Part shown: one piece after another, positions 16,360 through 28,000 of the stretch
Numbering within the stretch: position 1 is the first letter of the stretch
How the letters are laid out: each line of letters begins with the position of its first letter
Origin: Planctomycetia bacterium
Lineage (GTDB): Bacteria; Planctomycetota; Phycisphaerae; UBA1845; UTPLA1
Assembly: GCA_015200345.1 (NCBI GenBank)
Contig: CP054187.1
Coordinates: 542,470 to 606,469, forward strand
Length of the DNA stretch: 64,000 nucleotides
Reading direction: 5' to 3'
Translations under genes and position numbers: made by a program
Notes under the pieces: model-generated
What the model was told of the DNA's origin: nothing
Databases searched by the model: none
Seen by the model: the letters and a program-made list of their open reading frames with translations, nothing else

Positions 16360-17484
16360 CTACGCCACCATCGCGGAATCGATGATGCCGTCACCCGGTT
16401 CTCGGCCGGACCGCAGGTTGTCGTAAAGCCGCTCGCAATGGTCGGCGTACTGCCGCAGGCTGAAGACTTCGTACGCTTGGGCGCGGGCCGTGTCAGTCAC
16501 CATGCGAGCCAGGGAGTGATCCTCGATGGCCGTCAGCAAGCGCGCCGCCAGCAACTTCGGATCGGACCGCTTCACGAGCAGGCCGTTGGATCGGTCGGCG
16601 ATCATCTCGGCGATGCTGCGCACGGCCGACCCGACGATCACCAGTCGCGCCGCCATGGCGGACGCGAGCGGTTCGACACAAATCTCTTCTCGCGCAGGCG
16701 CGAGGAAAATATCGGCACACGCCGCCAGTTGCGGCCAGGTTTGACGACGGTCAGGGATGATGACCATTTCCTCAATGCCGATGGACCGCACGAATCGCAG
16801 TAGTCGCCGGGTCTCATGCGATGAGTACGGCAGGATGACGCGCAGATTCCGATGGATCTGTCGGATAATCGCGGCCGCCCAGAGACCGTAATACTGCCCG
16901 CCGTCGCGCGAGGCCGGCCCATGCATCAGGACCACCGGCCCATCACCGGGCGCGATGGATGCGCGAAGTCCGCTGTTCTGCGACGCGTTGACGGCCTTGA
17001 AATCCGCCGGTCCGCGAATGACCACGACGCGCTGCGGCGCGACGCCAGCCGTCAGCAATCGCGATCGGATCACCTGCGTCGCCGCGACCACGGCAACCTG
17101 CGTCGGCGCTGCCAATACAACACGCGCCACTCGTTGCGCCTCCGCCGGGTCCAGAACGGTCACAACACGCGGCAAAGCTCCCGGCAACGCCACAGCGGCG
17201 GCCAGCGCCGAAGCGCCCCATGCATGGATCACCCCCGCTCCGCATTGCGACACCAGCCGGTTCAACCGCGGCGCGTAGTGAAACCATCCCCCCAGCCGCA
17301 GCGGCGCTGCTGCAACAGGTTCATCGAGAAACTCGGCCTGCCACTGCGCTGCCACCCCATCAATGCCGCACATCGGATGCAATGCGGCCCCGCCCAGCCG
17401 GGCGCGCAGCGATGCCAACGTCTGCAATGTTGACTCATCGCAGCGGCCGTCCAACACATGCAAGACAGATGGCGCAGCAAACAC
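16360..17484 (-). CDS. Glycosyltransferase, GT-B fold (GT4-like)
   Basis: This 374-residue protein has two Rossmann-like halves. The N-terminal half contains 'GVIHAWGASALAAAVALPG', typical of the acceptor-side domain. The C-terminal half has the GT4-type region 'AACADIFLAPAREEICVEPLASAMAARLVIVGS', with the conserved acidic residues in an E(x7)E-like context, then 'NGLLVKRSDPKLLAARL'. The expected role is transfer of a sugar from a nucleotide donor to a lipid or polysaccharide acceptor at the inner membrane. The start is GTG 17484, 8 bases after the upstream lipoprotein gene's stop; the downstream acyltransferase homologue follows closely. The sugar and acceptor cannot be told from the sequence. 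Confidence 0.82.
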   Translation of the reverse strand: MFAAPSVLHVLDGRCDESTLQTLASLRARLGGAALHPMCGIDGVAAQWQAEFLDEPVAAAPLRLGGWFHYAPRLNRLVSQCGAGVIHAWGASALAAAVALPGALPRVVTVLDPAEAQRVARVVLAAPTQVAVVAATQVIRSRLLTAGVAPQRVVVIRGPADFKAVNASQNSGLRASIAPGDGPVVLMHGPASRDGGQYYGLWAAAIIRQIHRNLRVILPYSSHETRRLLRFVRSIGIEEMVIIPDRRQTWPQLAACADIFLAPAREEICVEPLASAMAARLVIVGSAVRSIAEMIADRSNGLLVKRSDPKLLAARLLTAIEDHSLARMVTDTARAQAYEVFSLRQYADHCERLYDNLRSGREPGDGIIDSAMVA

Positions 17485-17492
17485 CGCGTTCG

Positions 17493-18140
17493 TTATTTCT
17501 CCATTTCGCGATGGCCGTAGAACAGCAGGGAGACTTCCTTACCGAGCTTGATGCCCAGCTCCGCGGCAACGTCGCCGGCGGATTTGTCGCCATCCATCGG
17601 CGTCGGTTCGGTCGTGACGACCACGCGCTTGCCGGCCTCATTGTCGGGCCAGACGCGCGCGTCCTTCTTGCGGTCGGTCGAGATCACCTTCACCCGGACG
17701 GCGTACTCCCCGCGAAAGATCGGCGCGCCCGGTTCGGATTGCAGGCTGAAGCGATCCACACGCAGGTACAGCACGTTGGCCGCCCCCAGCTTTTCGCCGA
17801 TCTGCCGGATGGACAGTTTGGCGTAGTCCTTGTCGGACTGCATCATCCGGCGCCAGTCCTCGATCGGCACGATCTTGTCGTTGACGTTCTTCGCGATGAA
17901 AACCGTCGCAATCGTCTTATGCGTCTCGTTGATTGCACGCGGCTCGGTCACATGTCCATCGCGATCGTCGATCAACACCAGCAGCGGCTCATTGGGAATC
18001 TTGTACTGCGCTTCGATGTAATCGCCGCCGGTGATGTTGGCCCATGCTCCGGCCATCGGCACACAACCCGTCGCACCCGCAAGCAGGATCGACATGCAAA
18101 ACCCACATCCTGCTCGAATCATGGCACCATGCTCTTGCAT
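17493..18140 (-). CDS. Lipoprotein (paralogue of the one at 18150)
   Basis: The 215-residue product has a lipoprotein-like signal (CMSILLAGATGC, Cys at about 26). The mature part is a compact alpha/beta domain: 'PLLVLIDDRDGHVTEP', 'IGEKLGAANVLYLRVDRFSL', 'GEYAVRVKVISTD'. The same order of elements occurs in the upstream neighbour (18150-18794: 'RVAVLVWADRTTL', 'LCKQLKCDLVLRVDLLEY', 'GRVRGTVNLYE'), so the two are probably old tandem paralogues sharing a fold. ATG 18140 has AAGGCG upstream. Gaps to its neighbours are 9 and 8 bases. The likely location is the periplasmic face of a membrane; function unknown. Confidence 0.75.
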   Translation of the reverse strand: MQEHGAMIRAGCGFCMSILLAGATGCVPMAGAWANITGGDYIEAQYKIPNEPLLVLIDDRDGHVTEPRAINETHKTIATVFIAKNVNDKIVPIEDWRRMMQSDKDYAKLSIRQIGEKLGAANVLYLRVDRFSLQSEPGAPIFRGEYAVRVKVISTDRKKDARVWPDNEAGKRVVVTTEPTPMDGDKSAGDVAAELGIKLGKEVSLLFYGHREMEK

Positions 18141-18149
18141 GCGATCGCC

Positions 18150-18794
18150 TTATCGTCGCTCCGGCCCGCGGAGCGATTCCTCGTGATCATAGAACTTTTT
18201 CGCCGTCGCCTGGCCGAACTGCGCCACGGCCTCGCGCATCAGTTCGCCGTCCGTCAATTCGTTGATCGAGCTTTGGCGGTCCGTCGGGAAGTTCGCGACG
18301 ATCTCCGTTTCGTACACGGCCTCGGTCATGGCCCCCTCGCCGCACTCGTACAGATTCACCGTGCCGCGCACGCGGCCCCGGCGCAGCTCCTTTGTCGCCG
18401 CCGCGCGCGTCGTGTACTCCAGCAGGTCCACGCGCAGCACCAGATCGCACTTAAGCTGCTTGCACAGCTCGCTGGCTCGCATCGATTCCCAGTTCAAACC
18501 GCCCTCTTCCTGAAACGCCTGCACGTCGCGGCTGGGAATCAGCACCGCATCGGGAAGGTGCTTCTTCATCTCGTATGTAATCGCATCGCACACACGCCGC
18601 CGAGCCTTGGGATCGATGTCCAGCGTCGTGCGATCCGCCCAGACCAGCACCGCCACCCGACGATTGCCGATCTTGTTGTACTCGGCCTGAACCGGCCGGC
18701 CTCTGTCAGGATCGGTCAGGAAATACGCCAATTGACACCCGGCCCACGGCGCGGACATCGCAAGGATCAGCAGCCCGGAAAGCACTCTCCGCAT
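18150..18794 (-). CDS. Lipoprotein (paralogue of the one at 17493)
   Basis: The 214-residue product has a short signal ending in a lipobox-like 'PWAGC' (Cys about 20). The domain has a first strand 'RRVAVLVWADRTTLDIDP', a 'VIPSRDVQAFQEEG' helix region, and a central 'CDLVLRVDLLEY' strand followed by 'GTVNLYE'. It resembles periplasmic nucleotide/carbohydrate-independent assembly lipoproteins of planctomycetes only in style; I do not recognise a named family. It lies in the middle of the five-gene envelope operon, 12 bases after the DUF2752 gene. Confidence 0.75.
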   Translation of the reverse strand: MRRVLSGLLILAMSAPWAGCQLAYFLTDPDRGRPVQAEYNKIGNRRVAVLVWADRTTLDIDPKARRRVCDAITYEMKKHLPDAVLIPSRDVQAFQEEGGLNWESMRASELCKQLKCDLVLRVDLLEYTTRAAATKELRRGRVRGTVNLYECGEGAMTEAVYETEIVANFPTDRQSSINELTDGELMREAVAQFGQATAKKFYDHEESLRGPERR

Positions 18795-18806
18795 CGACCC
18801 ACCGCC

Positions 18807-19346
18807 TCACCGCAACGGATACGTGCCCGTCGCAAAACCCATCGCCAGCTTGATCGCCCACCCCCCGACCAGCACGAATCCGACCGCCAAACTCAATCGC
18901 ACCGCACCGATCCGCTCCCAGTTGATCGCCACAATCTCTCCGCGAATCGCAGCCACAAGCGACGCCACCATCAAAACGGCCGTCGCAACGCACAGCAGAA
19001 ACCCCGCAGGTTGGGCCTTCAGCGACGCCAGCGGCTGCCCGTGCATCAGGTACGCGAATGATGTTGTCATCCCGCAGGTCGGACACGGCAAGCCCATCAT
19101 GAAAACAAACCCGCAGGGCTCCATGCCGAGGGCTTCGTGCGTTCCGTAGCCGCGCGGATCGGGCTTCAGGATGGCTGCCACGGTCAGAACCGCTGCACAT
19201 GCAAGCCCAACCAGCGCCCAAGTTGCCCGAAGCGTACTCCGCAACCGTACCGGCGGGCCCAGCCACGGGCCAGCGCAAGACCGAACGACCGGGGGCGGAA
19301 TGGGGCGAGCGAGATGCACGTTCGCATTGTGGTCGCTGGGCGGCAT
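18807..19346 (-). CDS. DUF2752 membrane protein
   Basis: The 179-residue product is recognised by the DUF2752 core 'MGLPCPTCGMTTSFAYLMHGQPLASL': a small-residue stretch, C-P-x-C-G, then Thr/Arg and a helix with a central Gly, followed by 'QPAGFLLCVATAV'. Three or four membrane helices are visible (about residues 40-60, 115-145, 150-172). The Cys pair may bind metal or form a disulfide; the family function is unknown. ATG 19346 was chosen over GTG 19421 because the intervening residues (PPPPPVCEKRRLGG) look untranslated; neither has a strong Shine-Dalgarno. It is the first gene of the operon running to 15323. Confidence 0.8.
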   Translation of the reverse strand: MPPSDHNANVHLARPIPPPVVRSCAGPWLGPPVRLRSTLRATWALVGLACAAVLTVAAILKPDPRGYGTHEALGMEPCGFVFMMGLPCPTCGMTTSFAYLMHGQPLASLKAQPAGFLLCVATAVLMVASLVAAIRGEIVAINWERIGAVRLSLAVGFVLVGGWAIKLAMGFATGTYPLR

Positions 19347-19497
19347 TTGGCAAGGCTGGAACGAAGGCGCCGAACCACCGAGACGACGTTTTTCGCATAC
19401 TGGGGGCGGCGGAGGATGCACACCTCGATTTTAGGCAACCACCATCGGATTGCGCTGAAAAATCTCACAGGCAGGGATGAATCCACTCGCACGGTCG

Positions 19498-19503
19498 TAT
19501 AAT
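19498..19503 (+). promoter_or_regulatory. Possible -10 element (TATAAT) of the uracil-DNA glycosylase gene
   Basis: An exact TATAAT lies 32 bases before the TTG start at 19535, in the divergent gap with the DUF2752 operon. No matching -35 hexamer is evident at the right distance, so the promoter may be weak or activator-dependent. Confidence 0.4.
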
Positions 19504-19534
19504 CGAGCCGGACCACCCCGGAGGAGACGTATCT

Positions 19535-20389
19535 TTGAGTTTGCCAGCCGACCATTCGATTGCCGATGCCCTTCGCGATCGCTTCGAGTCCGACGCGATT
19601 CTGGGCGCTCGCGAGCTGCCCATCGCGCCGCGGCAGCCGGTCTCTCCCGCTCGCGCTACGTCCCATCGCCCGAGCGTGCCGACGCGGCAGACCGCGCCGG
19701 CGGGACCGGTGCGGCGAGTCGCGGCGATCTCGAAAACGGAGCACGCCGCGCGCACCGCGGCGCTGACGGTCATCGACGACGGCGAGGTCAAGGGTTGCGC
19801 GAAGTGCGGCCTGCACGCCGGGCGCACGAAAACGGTCTTCGGCGTCGGAAGCCCGGCCGCGCGCGTGATGTTCGTCGGCGAGGCACCGGGCTACAACGAG
19901 GACCAGCAAGGAATCCCGTTCGTCGGCGAGGCGGGCAATCTGCTCACGAAGATGATCGAAGCGGGCATGGGCCTCAAGCGGGAAGATGTTTACATTTGCA
20001 ACATCATCAAGTGCCGCCCGCCGAACAACCGCACGCCCGCGCCGGATGAAATCCACGCCTGCAAGGATTATCTGTACCGACAGATTGGCATCATCCGCCC
20101 GGAAGTGATCGTCGCCCTCGGCGCGCCGGCCACGCAAACGCTACTCGAAACCAAACTCGGGATAACCAAATTGCGCGGCCAGTGGCACGAGCTTCGCGTG
20201 CCGGCGGCCCTTATCGGCTCATCCGAGGTACCGAGCAGCGGCGATCTTCCGCCGATTCCACTGATGCCCACGTTCCACCCGGCGTACCTGCTCCGCAGCC
20301 CATCGGAGAAAAAGAAAGCGTGGGAGGATCTACAACTGGTCATGCAGCGGCTGGGGCTGCCGATTCGCAAACCGTCGGGCGCCGCATGA
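19535..20389 (+). CDS. Family-4 (iron-sulfur) uracil-DNA glycosylase
   Basis: This 284-residue protein removes uracil from DNA to start base-excision repair. The glycosylase domain begins near residue 85: 'GCAKCGLHAGR' and 'IIKCRPPNNRTPAPDEIHAC' supply four Cys for the 4Fe-4S cluster. 'GEAPGYNEDQQGIPFVG' is the family-4 motif I (GEAPGxxED), and 'TFHPAYLLR' is the leucine-loop motif. An N-terminal extension of about 70 Ala/Pro/Arg-rich residues is typical of planctomycete and thermophile members. The start is TTG 19535, supported by GGAGGAG eight bases upstream. It diverges from the DUF2752 operon. Confidence 0.93.
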   Translation: MSLPADHSIADALRDRFESDAILGARELPIAPRQPVSPARATSHRPSVPTRQTAPAGPVRRVAAISKTEHAARTAALTVIDDGEVKGCAKCGLHAGRTKTVFGVGSPAARVMFVGEAPGYNEDQQGIPFVGEAGNLLTKMIEAGMGLKREDVYICNIIKCRPPNNRTPAPDEIHACKDYLYRQIGIIRPEVIVALGAPATQTLLETKLGITKLRGQWHELRVPAALIGSSEVPSSGDLPPIPLMPTFHPAYLLRSPSEKKKAWEDLQLVMQRLGLPIRKPSGAA

Positions 20390-20435
20390 GGACTCCGACG
20401 TCACACGGATCATGCGGTGGCCGGAACGATCTGGT

Positions 20436-23144
<2,709 letters not shown>

Positions 23145-23231
23145 AACGTGATGCCACCTTTCAAGAGGTCAACCGCAAAACGCAAACCGAGCCAACGCCG
23201 AACAGCGGCGGCGTCCGCGGCGAATGGAGGA

Positions 23232-24278
23232 TTATACCGTTTGCGTCGGATTGGCCAGTACCGGCAGAGCGAGGGTGGGCTGGTTGGACAAATCAGCCGC
23301 TCGTGTGCGACGTGACAGCGCCCGATTCCCCAGTTGCCCGCAGGCGGCCATGAAGTCGCGGCCCTTGGTGATGCGGCGTTTACAGAATTGACCCTCCTCT
23401 TGCAGCGTCGAGAGAAACCGTACGACCTGCTCCTCGGTCGGAGCGGGCCAGGGTGAATCCAGTCGCGGGTTGTAGGGAATTACGTTCACGCAGCACTTCA
23501 CGGGACGAAGAAACTCCGCCAGCTCGCGCGCATGCTTCGGTGCATCGTTCACGCCGGGGATCAGGACATACTCGATCATGAAAAACTGGCACGAACGCAA
23601 CGGGTAGGCCAGCAACGCGTCGCGCAGCGCCGCCATCGGCTCGGCGCGATTGATCGGCATGATCCGCGAGCGAATCTCGTCATTGGGCGCATTCAGCGAC
23701 ACGGCGAGATTGATCCGCCGCCAACCCAGCGCAGCCATCCGGCGAATCCCGTCCATTCGGCCAACGGTCGAGATCGTGATGCGCCCCATTCCCATCGACA
23801 GGCCCATCGGGTCTGTCAGGACCCGCACCGCCTGAACGACGTTCTCGAAGTTGTCCATCGGCTCGCCCATGCCCATGAACACGACGTTGCGAACGTCGGC
23901 GCCGAATTCGTGCCGCGCGGCGACGACCTGGCCGACGATCTCCGCCGCGCTCAAATCGGCCAGCCGCCCCAGTTGCGCCGTTTCGCAAAACGTGCAACCC
24001 ATTGCGCAACCGACCTGCGACGAGACGCAAAGGGTGGTCCAGCGCGATCCGCCACGCCACATGGGAAGGATGACGCTTTCGATTTCAAGGCCGTCGGGGC
24101 GGCGCTGCGCGAACTTCGTGACGCCGCGGTCCTGCACGCGCCGAGAAATCGGCAGCGGCGCGGGACCGGCCAGTGCCGCGCGATAGTGCTCGCGCAGCTT
24201 GTGGCGCGATGTGTCGTGCGTCCCTTGAAGCAATTCAAGAAACGTCCAGCCTAGCATCCGTTCGACACCGACGGTCAT
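23232..24278 (-). CDS. rlmN: RlmN-type radical SAM 23S rRNA/tRNA adenine-C2 methyltransferase
   Basis: The 348-residue product has the radical-SAM cluster motif in the RlmN form 'CAMGCTFCETAQLGRL' (CxxxCxxC), plus 'FMGMGEPMDNFENV', 'GRITISTVG' and 'LAVSLNAPND'. The catalytic methyl-accepting Cys is present near the end in 'AACGQLGNRAL'. The upstream Cys in 'SSQVGCAMGC' belongs to the cluster region. It is expected to methylate A2503 of 23S rRNA and A37 of some tRNAs. ATG 24278 was taken over a slightly longer start at 24305. The C-terminal 25 residues beyond the core are not conserved-looking. Confidence 0.9.
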   Translation of the reverse strand: MTVGVERMLGWTFLELLQGTHDTSRHKLREHYRAALAGPAPLPISRRVQDRGVTKFAQRRPDGLEIESVILPMWRGGSRWTTLCVSSQVGCAMGCTFCETAQLGRLADLSAAEIVGQVVAARHEFGADVRNVVFMGMGEPMDNFENVVQAVRVLTDPMGLSMGMGRITISTVGRMDGIRRMAALGWRRINLAVSLNAPNDEIRSRIMPINRAEPMAALRDALLAYPLRSCQFFMIEYVLIPGVNDAPKHARELAEFLRPVKCCVNVIPYNPRLDSPWPAPTEEQVVRFLSTLQEEGQFCKRRITKGRDFMAACGQLGNRALSRRTRAADLSNQPTLALPVLANPTQTV

Positions 24279-24356
24279 GCAGGCATTGTACCGCGTGATT
24301 CGCAACGAGCGGAACGAGGCGAGTATAGCGGCGGCGCGGGGCCGGCTTTGTCGCCG

Positions 24357-25019
24357 TCACGGCGGGACAATCCCTTCGCGAACCGCGAACCGAATCAACT
24401 CGGCCTTGGAGTGGATGTCGAGCTTTCGCATGGCGTTGGTGATGTGATGCTCGACGGTCTTTTTGGCGATCTTGATCATGTCGGCGATTTCTTTCTGGGC
24501 CAGACCGCGCGCGTAGTAGGCCACCATCTCGCGTTCGCGGCGGGTCAGAGTGGCCGCGCGGGAGCGGCTCGCGGCGGAGAGCGAAGCCGCGTGCCCGTCG
24601 ATGACGATGCGCGAGCGAACCTGTTCGGAGAAGAACGCGCCGCCGGCGGCGACTTCGCGAATGGCCTGAATGATGCGCTCCGGCGATTCGAACTTCGTCA
24701 CGTAGCCGCGGGCCTGCACCTCCAGCGCCCGATCGATGAAATGATCGGTGACGAACGCGCTTAAAAAGATCAGTTGAGTCATCGGGCATTCCGCGCGGAT
24801 GATGTGCGCCGCTTCAAAACACTGCAAGCCTGCCATGTCGATGTCCATCAGCACGATGTCCGGCTGACGCTCTCGAATCAGGGGGAGCGCTGCTCCGGCA
24901 GACGCGGCGGTTCCGACCACATCGAAGCTCCCCTCGGCCTGCAACATGGACGCGAGCGGTTCGCGCATCATGGCGTGGTCATCAACAAGAATAACGGCGG
25001 TCTTTTTCTTAAGCAGCAT
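24357..25019 (-). CDS. NarL/LuxR-type response regulator
   Basis: This 220-residue DNA-binding regulator has an N-terminal receiver domain with the acidic pair D13/D14 ('LVDDHAMM'), phospho-acceptor Asp59 in 'VLMDIDMAG', the switch Thr/Ser region 'FLSAF' and Lys in 'GYVTKFESP'. The C-terminal LuxR-type HTH starts near residue 157 ('LTRREREMVAYYARGLAQKEIADMI'). It starts 15 bases after the stop of the hybrid kinase at 25035, so the two almost certainly form one two-component system. The target genes are unknown. Confidence 0.93.
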   Translation of the reverse strand: MLLKKKTAVILVDDHAMMREPLASMLQAEGSFDVVGTAASAGAALPLIRERQPDIVLMDIDMAGLQCFEAAHIIRAECPMTQLIFLSAFVTDHFIDRALEVQARGYVTKFESPERIIQAIREVAAGGAFFSEQVRSRIVIDGHAASLSAASRSRAATLTRREREMVAYYARGLAQKEIADMIKIAKKTVEHHITNAMRKLDIHSKAELIRFAVREGIVPP

Positions 25020-25034
25020 GATCTCGGCCCCGGA

Positions 25035-28000
25035 TCATTTCATCACCCTCTGTAGTAAATCGACAAATTCAGACATCTGGAACGGCTTGCGGAGCAACCA
25101 CCTGCCATGGCCCTCCGGCGACGCCACCTCGGCGCGCCCCGTCATGCGAATCACCGGCAGGTTTGGGTACACCGCTCGCAGGTCTTCTATGACATGATCT
25201 CCGTCTCGCTGTGGCAGATCCAAGTCCACGACGGCTCCCAGCAGCCGCGTCACTCCCGGTTGTGCGACCCGAAGCGCCTCCTCACCATCCCCCGCGGGAA
25301 TCGCCTCATACCCAGCCGCTCGTATCGCCGACACGATGATTGACCTTACAAACGAGTTGTCTTCGACAACCAATACGGTGTCGCTGTCCCTGCCAATGTG
25401 CACTGGCGCGGCGACAGGATTGAACCTGGGCCGTGGAGCGGGAGCGCATGCCGGCAGCGTGATGTAGACGCTCGTACCCCGGCCCGAGGTTGATTCTATA
25501 TGAATTCGCCCATTGTGGGAATGGACTATGCTCTGGACCGATGGGAGGCCCAGGCCGGTCCCCTCGCCACGGGATTTGGTGGTGAAAAACGGCTCAAAAG
25601 CCCGGGAGAGCACTTCTGGTGACATTCCGACGCCTGTATCCGTGACGACGAGCTGCAATTCACCCGACTCCTCCCCCGCTTCAGGGTGCGAGTTGTGCTG
25701 TTTTGTCAGCTTGATTTGAAGGGTTCCGCCGTTGGGCATTGCGTCGCGCGCGTTGATTCCCAGGTTCATCACCGCCTGCTGTAGCAGCGTTTCATCCGCG
25801 ACGGTCCATGCCGCTTCGGTCGGAGGCATGTCAACGTGCACCGTGATATGGGGCTCCAGGAGCCGCTTGAGCAAGCGAATCGTCGGCGCCAGCGCTGCCG
25901 CAAGATCGACCGGTTTAAAGTCGGCCAGGGTGCGATGAGCGAAGTTCAGGAGCGTGCCGGTGACACCGCGGGCCTGAAGCGCGGCATCTTCAATCGCATT
26001 GATGTACGGCGTCGCCGCGTGGGTTTCGTCGAGCGTTTTCCTGGCCAGCGCCGTGTTCAGAAGAATGCCAGTCAGCAAATTGCTGAAATCATGCGACACA
26101 TTGCTTGTGAGCCTGCCGATCGTCTCGATGCGCTGGACGTGGCGCAGCTGCGCCTCCAGGCGAGCCTTCTCCTGCTCGGCCAGCCGTTTCTCGGTCACGT
26201 CGCGCACGACCGCGATCGAGCCGATGCGCGTGCCGGATTTGTCCAGCACGGCCACCAACGACACGTCTCCCAGCACGGCGTGTCCGTCCTTGTGCAGGTG
26301 GCACACTTCCCCGTTCCACCGGTGGCGCGTGTCCAACGCATGTCGGATTCTCGGCATCAGGGCTTGCGCGGTTTCGGCGCTGAGCAGCATCGAGATCGGT
26401 TGACCGATCAACTCGTTGCGCGCGTAGCCGAACATCCGCTCGCAGGCGGGGTTGACATCGGTGATGCGACGTTCGATGTCGATCATCAGGAGCGCGTCGG
26501 CGATCGTGTCGAAGGCGATCGCTTGGCGACGCAAGGTCTCCTCGGTACGCTTCAATAGCGAAATATCGGTGGAGATGCCGCACGTGGCGTAGGGCTTGCC
26601 GTCCGCATCGAACAGCGGAAACTTCACGGATATATAATCGTGCACGCCGTCGTCGTGCAGGGCCTGCTCTTCAATCGTGATCGCCTCGCCGGCACGAAGC
26701 GCCGCCTGGTCGTTCGCGCGAAAGCGCTCGGCGAACTCCGGCGGAAAGACGTCGTAATCCGTTCGGCCGATGATGGCCTGTCGTGAGACGTTGAATAGCT
26801 TTTCGTAGTACGAATTGATCAGCAGGTAGCGGCCTTCCAGGTCTTTGACGTAGATGACCGCCGTCGCATTGTCGAGAATGTCCTGGAGCTGACGCGTGGC
26901 GCGCTGCTGGGCAATTTCCGCTTCTTTGCGATCGGTGATGTTCTCGGCGATGCCAGCGATGCGAACGACGCGACCATGCTCATCCCGGATCGGGAAGCCG
27001 CGATCCATGATCCAGCGCGTCTTGCCGTCCGCCGTGATGATCCGATACTCGATCGCGCTCTCGACCGGCTTTCGCTGCTCCGAAAGGAATGCCGCCACAA
27101 CGCGATCGCGGTCTTCCGGGTGAATGCGATAGGTCCAGGATTTCGGGTCGTTGTACAGCACGTCTTCCGAATCACCCCAGATCGCTTCATGGGCTGGGCT
27201 GACATACAGAATGCGCCCCGTCTCGCAATCGCGAAGCCAGAACACATCGCGGATGTTCTCCGTCAATTGACGGAAAATCTGCTCGCTCTCCCGAAGGGCA
27301 CGCTGGTGACGCCGACGCTTTTTCCCCTGGATCGCAATGATGATCAGCGAAACGGCGGCCAGACCGCCGAACGGCCCGAGGAACTCCACACGGCGATAAA
27401 ACGGGCCCTCGACGGTGAACGCGATTTCCTGCAAGGCCGACAACTGACCCGTTAGCAGGCCGTGCGCCTGCACTTGCAGCCGATGGCGCCCGGGAAGTAG
27501 ATCGGTGAGCTTGGCCTCTTTCAAACGGGACCACGGCGTCCAAGGCTCGTCATTCAAGCGATAGCGTGTCTCCACGTTTTCCGGGTGAACTTGTGTCCGA
27601 TGCGTTTGCGCACGCCAACGTAACAGGGCGACCTGGTGATCCACGATCGGCTCATGGATACGAACCTGCGGCGGCGGGCCTCGCAACGCTTCAAGTTGCA
27701 GGCGAGCAAGTCCCGCCCCGAGCATTCCCACCAGCGCTTCGCTCGGCGTCACCGCGATGGACCAAACCTGCGCCGCCGGCAGGCCTTCCGCAAGGCCGAA
27801 CGTGCTCCATGTCCCGTCCTGATACCGACAGATCGCGCCGTCCTTCGCGACCCACAAGGCCCCGTCGGGCGCGACGGCGAGGTCGCTGACAAAATGGCGA
27901 TCCTGATCGTTGATCTGTTCCACGTATTGCACGCGATCGTCGACATCGACAAATCCCAGGCCTGATTGCTTCTCATGACCGATCCACGCACGACCGTCCG

